A stretch of DNA of 64,000 nucleotides from Cellulophaga omnivescoria (GTDB taxonomy: Bacteria; Bacteroidota; Bacteroidia; Flavobacteriales; Flavobacteriaceae). Position numbers and translations under genes: made by a program. Location: NCBI RefSeq assembly GCF_001999725.1, contig NZ_MDDP01000013.1:1-64000 (forward strand). The letters are read 5' to 3'. The notes under the pieces were generated by a model. It did no database searches. It was not told where the DNA came from and saw only the letters and a list, made by a program, of their open reading frames with translations. Shown here piece by piece: positions 55,068 to 62,511 of this stretch; the stretch's first letter is position 1, and the number at the start of each line of letters is the position of its first letter.

Positions 55068-55089
55068 AATCCCCTATTTTTGGGGGATT
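55068..55089 (+). promoter_or_regulatory. -7 box enclosed by a perfect inverted repeat upstream of the cysteine desulfurase gene
   Basis: The -7 box TATTTTTG (55075-55082) is flanked exactly by AATCCCC (55068-55074) and GGGGATT (55083-55089), a 7-bp inverted repeat. The ATG follows at 55110. The arms frame the promoter, as an operator for a dimeric repressor would. No regulator is identified. Confidence 0.45.
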
Positions 55090-55109
55090 ATAATTTTTGA
55101 TAAATTCTG

Positions 55110-56258
55110 ATGCAAAAAGTTTATTTAGATAGCGCAGCTACAACACAGGTTAGAGAAGAGGTTATTGCAAAAATGCAAGATGCTTTAGGAGAATGTTACG
55201 GAAACCCGTCTTCTACACACAGTTTTGGTAGAACAGCTAAAACTGCAATAGAAAAAACACGTAAAACAATTGCAAAGTATTTAAATGCACATCCAGCAGA
55301 AATTATTTTTACATCTGGAGGTACAGAGGCAGATAATATGATTTTGCGTGGAGCAGTAAGAGATTTAGATGTGCGTACTATTATTACATCAAAAATAGAG
55401 CACCATGCTGTTTTACATACAGTAGAGGAATTAGAAAAAGAATACGGTATTGCTTTGCATTATGTTAATTTAGATGCTAATGGTAATCCAGATTTAATAC
55501 ATTTAAAAGAGTTGTTAGCACAAGATGACACTAAAAAAATAGTGAGTCTTATGCATATTAATAATGAAATAGGCAACAAGTTAGATATTGATGCTGTTTG
55601 TGCATTGTGTAAAGAGTACAACGCTCTTTTTCATTCAGATACTGTGCAATCTGTGGGGCATTATGCTTGGGATGTACAGCAAACACCTGTAGATTTTTTA
55701 ACTGCTGCAGCACATAAATTTCACGGGCCAAAAGGTATAGGTTTTGCTTACATAAAGAAAGATAAAGGTATTAAGCCTTTAATATTTGGAGGTTCACAAG
55801 AACGTGGTTTTAGAGCAGGTACAGAGCCATACCATAACATTGTTGGTTTAGAAGAAGCATTTGTAAAATCTTACGAGAATTTAGAGCAAGAAAAAGCCTA
55901 TGTTATAGAGTTAAAACAATATTTTATAGATAAAATTAAAGCGGATATTCCCGAAATTAAATTTAATGGTTTGTCTGGTAACATGGATAAAAGTACGTAC
56001 ACATTGGTTAATGTAAATATACCAGTAGACGAGAAAAAAGGATTAATGCTTTTATTTCATTTAGATTTAAAAGGTATTGGGTGTTCTAAAGGTAGTGCTT
56101 GCCAATCTGGAAGCAGTTTAGGGTCTCATGTATTAACAGAGGTATTGTCTAAAGAAGATTTGCAAAAGCCGTCTGTGCGTTTTTCTTTTTCTAAGTACAA
56201 TACCAAGCAAGAGTTAGATTATACTATACAAGTATTAAAAGAGTTTGTAGAGAGTTAA
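55110..56258 (+). CDS. Cysteine desulfurase (NifS/IscS class V aminotransferase)
   Basis: This PLP enzyme takes sulfur from cysteine for Fe-S clusters or tRNA thiolation. The 382-residue protein has LDSAATTQ (6-13), SGGTEADN (70-77), the PLP Lys203 in AAAHKFHGPKG, and the active Cys331 in SKGSACQSGS. The SSACxSG-type loop here is long, which fits the IscS/NifS group I. Standard length for NifS is about 400. No iscU or suf genes flank it, so its sulfur acceptor is unclear. Its stop overlaps that of the convergent gene by 4 bp. Confidence 0.93.
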   Translation: MQKVYLDSAATTQVREEVIAKMQDALGECYGNPSSTHSFGRTAKTAIEKTRKTIAKYLNAHPAEIIFTSGGTEADNMILRGAVRDLDVRTIITSKIEHHAVLHTVEELEKEYGIALHYVNLDANGNPDLIHLKELLAQDDTKKIVSLMHINNEIGNKLDIDAVCALCKEYNALFHSDTVQSVGHYAWDVQQTPVDFLTAAAHKFHGPKGIGFAYIKKDKGIKPLIFGGSQERGFRAGTEPYHNIVGLEEAFVKSYENLEQEKAYVIELKQYFIDKIKADIPEIKFNGLSGNMDKSTYTLVNVNIPVDEKKGLMLLFHLDLKGIGCSKGSACQSGSSLGSHVLTEVLSKEDLQKPSVRFSFSKYNTKQELDYTIQVLKEFVES

Positions 56259-56908
56259 TTTTTCTTATTCTTTTTTACTCTTTCTTTATCATAAGGAAAT
56301 TTACGAGTTGCTTTTTTCATCATACCATCTATAAGATCTATGGTGTTTTTGCCAGTCTTCTTGTTAATTTCCTTTTCGTATTTCCATAATAGTTTGCCAG
56401 AGTCACCATCACTAACCTTTATTCCAATACGCCCATAATTAGCGTTTCCATCAAAATAATCAAAGAAATTAAAGTCTGTAGAAACTCCATCAGATAACAA
56501 TACATTTAAATCTATATTACCACTAATAATACCATCTACATTTAATAGCTTGGCTAGTTCTTTAGTGGTATGTATATCTATATTTTTAAATGTAATATTA
56601 TTTTTAGCTAATAAAGCATTAGTGTTTTTTATGTTCTGAAATTCTACAGCGTATTTCTTCTTTTTTTTACCTCTTAAAAAATAAGTTTCTAGTGCATTTT
56701 GCACAGCGTATCCCTCTTTTTCTTCTAACTCTTTTAGCTTTTCTTTTGTAATGTTATCTTTTAGCTCCAAATTAGCTAAAAACGGAATAATTGCCAGTAC
56801 TTTATGGTCTTTGCTTATGGCATCAAAATGTTTGTTTTCGTATATGTTTTTTTGTGCTTGTACTCCACAAAAAGATAGTACTATTATAAAAAGTAATGTT
56901 TTTTTCAT
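56255..56908 (-). CDS. Secreted hypothetical protein, TolB/CsgG-like N-terminal fold possible
   Basis: The 217-residue precursor has a signal peptide (1-18, CGVQAQ). The body (KVLAIIPFLANLELK, then NIDIHTTKELAKLLNVDGIISGNI, then GRIGIKVSDGDSGKLLWKYEKE) resembles the periplasmic alpha/beta domain of CsgG/LpoB/TolB-N-type proteins, where a lipoprotein builds an outer-membrane assembly. The C-terminus is very Lys-rich. No family can be named with confidence. It is convergent with the cysteine desulfurase gene, overlapping by 4 bp. Confidence 0.6.
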   Translation of the reverse strand: MKKTLLFIIVLSFCGVQAQKNIYENKHFDAISKDHKVLAIIPFLANLELKDNITKEKLKELEEKEGYAVQNALETYFLRGKKKKKYAVEFQNIKNTNALLAKNNITFKNIDIHTTKELAKLLNVDGIISGNIDLNVLLSDGVSTDFNFFDYFDGNANYGRIGIKVSDGDSGKLLWKYEKEINKKTGKNTIDLIDGMMKKATRKFPYDKERVKKNKKN

Positions 56909-57082
56909 TTTTTGTATTCTCTGTAATTACACTGCCGTGTTAAAGTTTAATACACTTTATTTTTTTGCAAAAGTATATGAAATTACTAAACTTATAAGCT
57001 TTTAATCTTTTAAACTATTGTTATTTTAGGTGTGTATTTTATTAAATTAACTGTTTTTATTTACCCTTTTGCTATTGCAGTG

Positions 57083-58774
57083 TTATTTTCTATAAAAAGT
57101 AGTTTCATATGTTGTAGTGTTGCCTACGTTATCTGTAACAACAACTTTTAAATTACATTCTTTTTTATCTAGTATTTTATCATCAAAATCATAGGTTATG
57201 GTGTTGGTTTTATACTCATAACTCATTAATATCCATTCTCCGTTAATGTAAGCATTGTAAGTGTCAATACCACTTAAATCATCTACAATTTTAAGGCTTA
57301 AATATTTGTAATTGTTTAGCCATTGTTTTGCTTTAAAGTTTTTAGGAGTAATAACTGGTGCAACTGTATCTTTTGCTAAAGTATAAGTACCTAAATTTTT
57401 TGTTCTTGTAGTAAAGGTATTTCCTCTTTTATATGTAGTTGCGTGTATAGGTAAGTTTTTGCTATTTAACCTGGCAATAAAAAGTTGTTTTTTTTCGGCA
57501 TCAGTATATTTACTAACATCAAAAGTTATGGTAAAATTACGGTGAGCAGGAACCTCATTGTTATGAATTTTTACAGTATCTGTTCCTTTTTTTAAGTCAA
57601 TATAAAAATCGTTATAAAATGTATTTGCAGGAAAATATACTTTTGCACCATCTAAATTGTAATTGTTTGGCTTTTTAGCAATTAAATAATTGTTGGTAAC
57701 TTCTATTTTTTTAGGTGATTTTAATTCTTGCAATTTACCTTCAACAGGAATAATAATTTTGGTGGTGTTATTTTCCCAATCTTTTAGCAATAGTTCTACA
57801 TTGTAGGTAAGACCATTAGTTATGTTAATTTTACCGTTGTTATGTAAATCAGAATATACACTTAGTTTGTTGCTAGGATCTTTATAGCACTTTACAATGC
57901 GCTGGTTATATTTACCATAATGTTGGTAGTCTATTAAGGTGTTAATGTACCTTGTTTCGGCAAAAGAAAATGAATCGAATTTAAATTTAGAATACGTTTT
58001 ACCATTAACCAGTTGTTCTATGGAGTAAATTCCGTTTTTATTAGCGGCCATATCTTGCCTGTCATACCCATTAAAACCAATACCAATAGTACCAGAAGCG
58101 TATACTTTATCTGCTAAGTAAGAGCCATCTGCTTGTTTTTTAAACTTTATTTGCGTTTTATTAGCACTTTGGTTTATTTGTGCATTTTCACTTAAAGGGT
58201 ATGCGTATAGGTTTAAAATTGTTGGGTCTGTAGCGTCTCTAATGTCATATCCGTAAAGTAATGGGTTTGTAGGTTTGCTAGTGGTATTACTTCTAATTTC
58301 AAAATGTAAATGTGGACCAGAAGAACCGCCTGTATTACCAGAATAGGCTATTACTTCTCCTTTTTTAACTTTAAGCTCACCAAAATCAGGAAAAGTCTCT
58401 ACTTGGTATGATTGCTTTTTGTATTGTATTTTTTTTATGTACTCTTCAATTTTAGGAGAAAATTTTTGCAAATGGGCATACACAGAGGTGTAACCGCTAG
58501 GGTGTGTAATGTAAAGAGCTTTACCATATCCCCAATGCGATATTTTAATACGTGTTACAGATGCATCATCTATAGCGTAAACAGCTAAACCTTCTCTTTG
58601 TTGGGTTTTAATATCTATACCAGAATGAAAATGATTAGAACGTAATTCGCCAAAATTACCCGCTAAAATTAACGGAATGTCTAAAGGAGATTGAAATTTA
58701 TTTTGAGGATATTTCTCTTGTCCGTTTACAGATGTTAGTAAAAATAGTGCAGCTATAAATGCGTAGATTCTCAT
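57083..58774 (-). CDS. Secreted M23-family metallopeptidase
   Basis: The precursor of about 563 residues starts at the ATG at 58774 (MRIYAFIAALFLLTSVNG), a good signal peptide. The frame is open upstream, but the extra N-terminus would break it. An M23 domain lies at about 40-170: HFHSGIDIKTQQ gives the His and Asp zinc ligands, with YAHLQKF and HLHFEIRSN. The remaining 390 residues are beta-rich repeats of unknown role (about 175-563), perhaps for cell-wall attachment. It is likely a periplasmic or surface peptidoglycan endopeptidase. It appears to be a single gene. Confidence 0.9.
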   Translation of the reverse strand: MRIYAFIAALFLLTSVNGQEKYPQNKFQSPLDIPLILAGNFGELRSNHFHSGIDIKTQQREGLAVYAIDDASVTRIKISHWGYGKALYITHPSGYTSVYAHLQKFSPKIEEYIKKIQYKKQSYQVETFPDFGELKVKKGEVIAYSGNTGGSSGPHLHFEIRSNTTSKPTNPLLYGYDIRDATDPTILNLYAYPLSENAQINQSANKTQIKFKKQADGSYLADKVYASGTIGIGFNGYDRQDMAANKNGIYSIEQLVNGKTYSKFKFDSFSFAETRYINTLIDYQHYGKYNQRIVKCYKDPSNKLSVYSDLHNNGKINITNGLTYNVELLLKDWENNTTKIIIPVEGKLQELKSPKKIEVTNNYLIAKKPNNYNLDGAKVYFPANTFYNDFYIDLKKGTDTVKIHNNEVPAHRNFTITFDVSKYTDAEKKQLFIARLNSKNLPIHATTYKRGNTFTTRTKNLGTYTLAKDTVAPVITPKNFKAKQWLNNYKYLSLKIVDDLSGIDTYNAYINGEWILMSYEYKTNTITYDFDDKILDKKECNLKVVVTDNVGNTTTYETTFYRK

Positions 58775-58915
58775 AAGTATTTTTAAAGTTGATACGAAAA
58801 TAACCAATCCCGTTTAATTGAAAAAAACTAATATGCTATAAAAATTACAAAACACCTTATTACAGAGGGTTAAGTGCTAATATTTAATTCTTTACAAGAA
58901 TAATTGAAAAAAGTA

Positions 58916-58946
58916 TTGCGCACTAGTTTAATCTATGTTAACTTTG
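58916..58946 (+). promoter_or_regulatory. Promoter of the coiled-coil/zapA operon
   Basis: A TTG at 58916-58918, a 20-bp spacer and TAACTTTG at 58939-58946 together match the Bacteroidota promoter (TTG-N19-21-TAnnTTTG). It is the best promoter match I found in the window, 24 bp before the ATG at 58971. Confidence 0.65.
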
Positions 58947-58970
58947 TGATAAATGCATCGATTTTTGTAA

Positions 58971-59261
58971 ATGAGCGAATTAGTTGAAATTGTTGATTCT
59001 TTAGAAAACAAAGTTAGCAAGCTACTTCATAAAATGGAGTTATTAAAGCAAGCAAATACTAGGTTGTATGAAGAATTACTATCGCTTAAACAAGAGCAAG
59101 CACAAACTTCTAATTTGGTTTTAGAATGGGAAGAAAAATACAATGCTCTTAAACTTGCAAATTCTATGCTAGGCAGTAATAAAAATAAAACAGAAGCAAA
59201 GCTTAAAATAAATACATTAATAAGAGAGTTAGATCATTGTATTGCTCAACTTGCTGAATAA
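58971..59261 (+). CDS. Small coiled-coil protein upstream of zapA
   Basis: This 96-residue, all-helical protein consists of heptad repeats throughout (LVEIVDSLENKVSKLLHKME; LYEELLSLKQEQAQ). It lies directly upstream of zapA and is expressed from the same promoter. ZapB-like function in cell division is suggested by the coiled-coil form and position, but the sequence does not prove it. It ends at 59261, 16 bp before the zapA start codon. Confidence 0.75.
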   Translation: MSELVEIVDSLENKVSKLLHKMELLKQANTRLYEELLSLKQEQAQTSNLVLEWEEKYNALKLANSMLGSNKNKTEAKLKINTLIRELDHCIAQLAE

Positions 59262-59277
59262 TGTAATATTAATACTT

Positions 59278-59574
59278 ATGGCAGAAAAGCTAAAAATTAA
59301 ACTTTCTATTGCAGATAGGGTTTATCCATTAACTATAGATCCTAGTCAGGAAGAAGGTTTACGCAAAGCTGCAAAAAATATAGAGCAGTTAGCAAAAAAG
59401 TTTGAGCAAAACTATGCCGTTAGAGATAAACAAGATGTATTGGCAATGTGTGCCTTGCAATTTGCCTCTAAAATTGAACAGAAAAGTATTGATAAACAAG
59501 AAGATACAACAGAGGTTACTAAGCGTTTACAGGCTTTAGAACACATTGTAGATTCTAAGCTTAGCTCTATATAA
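59278..59574 (+). CDS. zapA: Cell division protein ZapA
   Basis: ZapA is an FtsZ-bundling protein of the Z ring. The 98-residue product begins MAEKLKIKLSIADRVYPL, matching the N-terminal beta-strand pair of ZapA. The dimerisation helix runs from about 30 to 98 with EEGLRKAAKNIEQLAKKFE, DVLAMCALQFASKIEQ, and a coiled-coil tail. The ATG at 59278 was chosen over an earlier in-frame start at 59242, because the extra N-terminus would precede the fold. A structured RNA follows. Confidence 0.9.
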   Translation: MAEKLKIKLSIADRVYPLTIDPSQEEGLRKAAKNIEQLAKKFEQNYAVRDKQDVLAMCALQFASKIEQKSIDKQEDTTEVTKRLQALEHIVDSKLSSI

Positions 59575-59608
59575 TATAAAATACGTTCATTACATAACAT
59601 TAAATTAC

Positions 59609-59775
59609 TGCCCACATTGGTATTTTTTTGACAAACTCAACATTAATTTGTTTTTAAAGGGTGAGTTTAGTTTGTAAAAGCAAGCCTTACTAGTATAAGG
59701 ATCCTTGATCATGCTGTTAGCCCTAATCCTGTTTTATAGGAGTTTGTACAAAACACCCCCAATGTGGGTTTTTTA
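59609..59775 (+). ncRNA. ssrS: Putative 6S RNA (6S-Flavo-like)
   Basis: This gap between zapA and rny folds by eye into a 6S-type rod. CCCACATTGG (59611-59620) pairs perfectly with CCAATGTGGG (59759-59768). Then, after an interior loop, ACAAACTC (59631-59638) pairs perfectly with GAGTTTGT (59740-59747). CCTTA/TAAGG (59685-59700) forms an apical hairpin, with a large central unpaired part between. The total length is about 165 nt, and a T-run follows the 3' strand. In E. coli, ssrS directly follows zapA, as here. Pairings are seen in the sequence; the 6S identity is inference. 6S binds RNA polymerase and modulates transcription. Confidence 0.6.
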
Positions 59776-59791
59776 ATATATATAAACAACC

Positions 59792-61363
59792 ATGGAGAAT
59801 ATTACATTTATAATTATAGGAACTATAGTAGGTTTAGCAATTGGCTTTATAATAGCTAAGTTTTTAGAAAAAGGAAAAGCCTCTAAAACAATTGCTAGTG
59901 CTAAATTAGAAGCAGAATCAATACTAAGAAATGCAAAAACCGAAGGTGAAAGCATTAAAAAAGATAAAATATTACAGGCTAAGGAAAAGTTTTTAGAACT
60001 TAAGGCAGAGCATGAAAAAGTAATTATTGCTAAGGATAAAAAAATGTCTGAAGCAGAAAAACGAACAAGGGACAAAGAATCTCAGGTGAGTAATGAGCTT
60101 GCAAAAAATAAAAAGTTAAACGACCAGTTGCAATCTAAATTACAGTCTGTAGATCATAAAAACGATTATTTAGAGAAAAAGCAATCTGAGTTAGATAAGT
60201 TACATAAAAATCAAGTTCAGCAATTAGAGGTAATTTCTGGTTTGTCTGCGGATGAAGCAAAAGAGCAATTGGTAAATTCTTTAAAAGAAACAGCTAAGTC
60301 TGATGCTATGGCGTTTATGCAAACAGCTATGGAAGAAGCTAAACTTACTGCAGAGCAAGATGCTAAAAAAATTATAATAAATACCATACAGCGCATAGGA
60401 ACAGAGGAAGCAGTAGAAAACTGTGTGTCTGTTTTTAACCTAGAGTCTGATGATGTAAAAGGGCGTATTATTGGTAGAGAAGGTAGAAACATTAGAGCTT
60501 TAGAAGCGGCAACAGGAGTAGAAATTATTGTTGATGATACGCCAGAGGCAATTATACTTTCTTGTTTTGATTCTGTTAGAAGGGAAGTTGCGCGTTTATC
60601 TTTACATAAATTAGTAACAGATGGTCGTATACACCCTGCGCGTATTGAAGAAGTTGTGCGTAAAACAGAAAAGCAAATAGAGCAAGAAATTGTAGAAGTT
60701 GGTAAGCGTACAATTATAGACTTAGGTATTCACGGTTTGCACCCAGAGTTAATTAGAGCTGTTGGGCGTATGAAATACCGTTCTTCTTACGGACAAAACT
60801 TATTGCAGCACTCTAGAGAAGTAGCTAAACTTTGTGGCGTAATGGCAGCAGAACTAGGTTTAAATCCTAAAACAGCTAAAAGAGCAGGATTATTACACGA
60901 TATAGGTAAAGTTCCAAATACTGAGGTAGAGGTAGAGACTCCACACGCTATTTTAGGTATGCAATGGGCAGAGAAATATGGAGAAAAACCAGACGTATGT
61001 AATGCAATTGGAGCTCACCATGATGAAATTGAAATGAAAACTTTAATAGCTCCAATTGTACAAGTTTGTGATGCTATTAGTGGTGCAAGACCTGGAGCAA
61101 GAAGACAAGTGTTGGATTCTTACATACAACGATTAAAAGATTTAGAGGAAGTTGCATTTGGATTTGTAGGCGTACAAAAAGCATATGCAATACAAGCCGG
61201 TAGAGAATTACGTGTTATAGTAGAGAGTGAAAAGGTAAATGATGATAAGGCAGCTGAATTGTCTTTTGAGATATCTCAAAAAATACAAACAGATATGACG
61301 TATCCAGGACAAGTTAAAGTTACGGTTATACGAGAAACAAGAGCAGTTAATGTAGCTAAGTAA
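59792..61363 (+). CDS. rny: Ribonuclease Y
   Basis: RNase Y is a membrane-anchored endoribonuclease that starts mRNA decay. The 523-residue protein has an N-terminal transmembrane helix (about 4-24), a long coiled coil (about 30-200), a KH domain with [14 protein letters not shown] (about 225-238) and an HD domain with [10 protein letters not shown] near 369 and HHDEIE. The length and order match the family (about 520). It follows the putative 6S RNA. The context suggests a unit for RNA metabolism and division. A strong terminator follows. Confidence 0.96.
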   Translation: MENITFIIIGTIVGLAIGFIIAKFLEKGKASKTIASAKLEAESILRNAKTEGESIKKDKILQAKEKFLELKAEHEKVIIAKDKKMSEAEKRTRDKESQVSNELAKNKKLNDQLQSKLQSVDHKNDYLEKKQSELDKLHKNQVQQLEVISGLSADEAKEQLVNSLKETAKSDAMAFMQTAMEEAKLTAEQDAKKIIINTIQRIGTEEAVENCVSVFNLESDDVKGRIIGREGRNIRALEAATGVEIIVDDTPEAIILSCFDSVRREVARLSLHKLVTDGRIHPARIEEVVRKTEKQIEQEIVEVGKRTIIDLGIHGLHPELIRAVGRMKYRSSYGQNLLQHSREVAKLCGVMAAELGLNPKTAKRAGLLHDIGKVPNTEVEVETPHAILGMQWAEKYGEKPDVCNAIGAHHDEIEMKTLIAPIVQVCDAISGARPGARRQVLDSYIQRLKDLEEVAFGFVGVQKAYAIQAGRELRVIVESEKVNDDKAAELSFEISQKIQTDMTYPGQVKVTVIRETRAVNVAK

Positions 61364-61390
61364 AAACAAGTTAATTTTATAATATAATGT

Positions 61391-61419
61391 AAAAGCCTCC
61401 AATTTGGAGGCTTTTTATT
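61391..61419 (+). terminator. Intrinsic terminator after rny
   Basis: The stem AAAAGCCTCC/GGAGGCTTTT with a 5-base loop and flanking A- and T-runs lies 28 bp after the rny stop. It may also serve the convergent gene at 61443. Confidence 0.88.
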
Positions 61420-61442
61420 TGTATAGAAGATAAAGAAATATG

Positions 61443-61676
61443 TTATTTTTTTCTTTTTCCAAAAATTGCTGTCATCATTAAACGTAAGCTGTAATAAAAT
61501 AATGCTAATGCGGCTAATGAGAGTATAAAGCCAAGTATAAGTACGGGTAGGTATAAAGGATGATTCTCGTTTTTAAAAGCTTCATAAATAGCTCCAGGAC
61601 CAGAAAACATAAGTAATACTGTTAACCCAAAAAACTTAATGCTTTTGTAAAAAGAGTCTGACTGTGTTGTGGGCAT
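61443..61676 (-). CDS. Small membrane protein, DUF6095-like
   Basis: The 77-residue protein has two hydrophobic helices (about 12-30 and 42-66), a loop with EAFKNENHPLYLPV, and a basic C-terminus (GKRKK). It resembles a Flavobacteriaceae family I recall as DUF6095. Function is unknown. It starts 17 bp after the DUF4249 gene, at the end of the TonB-receptor operon. Confidence 0.65.
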   Translation of the reverse strand: MPTTQSDSFYKSIKFFGLTVLLMFSGPGAIYEAFKNENHPLYLPVLILGFILSLAALALFYYSLRLMMTAIFGKRKK

Positions 61677-61693
61677 ATTAAAAATAGTATTTA

Positions 61694-62506
61694 TTAGTTT
61701 ATAGTAATTTTATATTCGTATGTCTCAGAAAGGTTAAAATAGCCTAAGGCGTAATCTTCTTCATTAGTAACATTAACAATATTTCCTCTAATTGTAGCTG
61801 GTGTTGTTTGAAAAGGTCCACCAGCACTTTCTCCACTTTGTGCTAAAATTAGATTCATATAATTATAAAACTGTTCATCTGTTCCATTTAACTTTATAAC
61901 AACTTCCTTGCCAGGGGATAAATCGTCATAAAAATAAGAGAATTTAAAAGTTTCACCCTGAAAAAATTCATCGGAAGTAGTTAAAAACTCTCCAAAGTCC
62001 AAATCAAATAAGTAAAAATCATCTCTATTTGGGTTGTCTGTAAAAGATACTATTAATTCTGTATCATCGTCATCAAAAAGTGTAGCATCTCCTTGCTCAA
62101 CATTATCAATTGCAACACTAGGTATTAATGTTGTTTCAGCAATGTATGTATTGTTGTTGTACTCTACATTTAACTGATAGGTTTTGTTAAATTCTGGTGT
62201 AAAATTATTAGAATTAGCCTGGTAGTAACCGGCATTTCCGTTAGATGAAAATGGGTAAACCGTTCCTGTGCTTAAATCTTCAATAAAAACATTTGCAGTA
62301 GTTACGGGATTATCTTCTGTATCAAAATAATTTGTTGTTAAAGATAGTTTTACAAATCCGTCAGTTCTTACTGGGGTTTCTGTTGTGTAAACATTAAAAC
62401 TAGCGTCTATAACTAATTTAGGCTCCGAGTTTGGTACTTCTATGTCTACTACATCTTCGCATCCAAAAATTAATAGCAATGGTATAATGTATAATAACTT
62501 TTTCAT
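61694..62506 (-). CDS. DUF4249 domain lipoprotein
   Basis: The 270-residue precursor has a lipoprotein signal (LLLIFGCEDVVD, Cys16), so it is outer-membrane anchored. The mature part starts DIEVPNSEPKLVIDASFNV, typical of DUF4249. Later conserved-looking pieces are PVTTANVFIED and FNKTYQLNVEY, in an Ig-like beta pattern. In Bacteroidota these proteins pair with TonB-dependent receptors, as here with a 5-bp gap. The substrate is unknown. The family is a likely surface partner of the receptor, in a SusD-like position but with an unrelated sequence. Confidence 0.87.
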   Translation of the reverse strand: MKKLLYIIPLLLIFGCEDVVDIEVPNSEPKLVIDASFNVYTTETPVRTDGFVKLSLTTNYFDTEDNPVTTANVFIEDLSTGTVYPFSSNGNAGYYQANSNNFTPEFNKTYQLNVEYNNNTYIAETTLIPSVAIDNVEQGDATLFDDDDTELIVSFTDNPNRDDFYLFDLDFGEFLTTSDEFFQGETFKFSYFYDDLSPGKEVVIKLNGTDEQFYNYMNLILAQSGESAGGPFQTTPATIRGNIVNVTNEEDYALGYFNLSETYEYKITIN

Positions 62507-62511
62507 TAGTA

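Noticed and set aside
57083-58807. M23 peptidase starting at 58807
   Set aside because: The extra 11 residues (MVIFVSTLKIL) precede a normal signal peptide that begins at MRIYAFIAA, so the ATG at 58774 is preferred.
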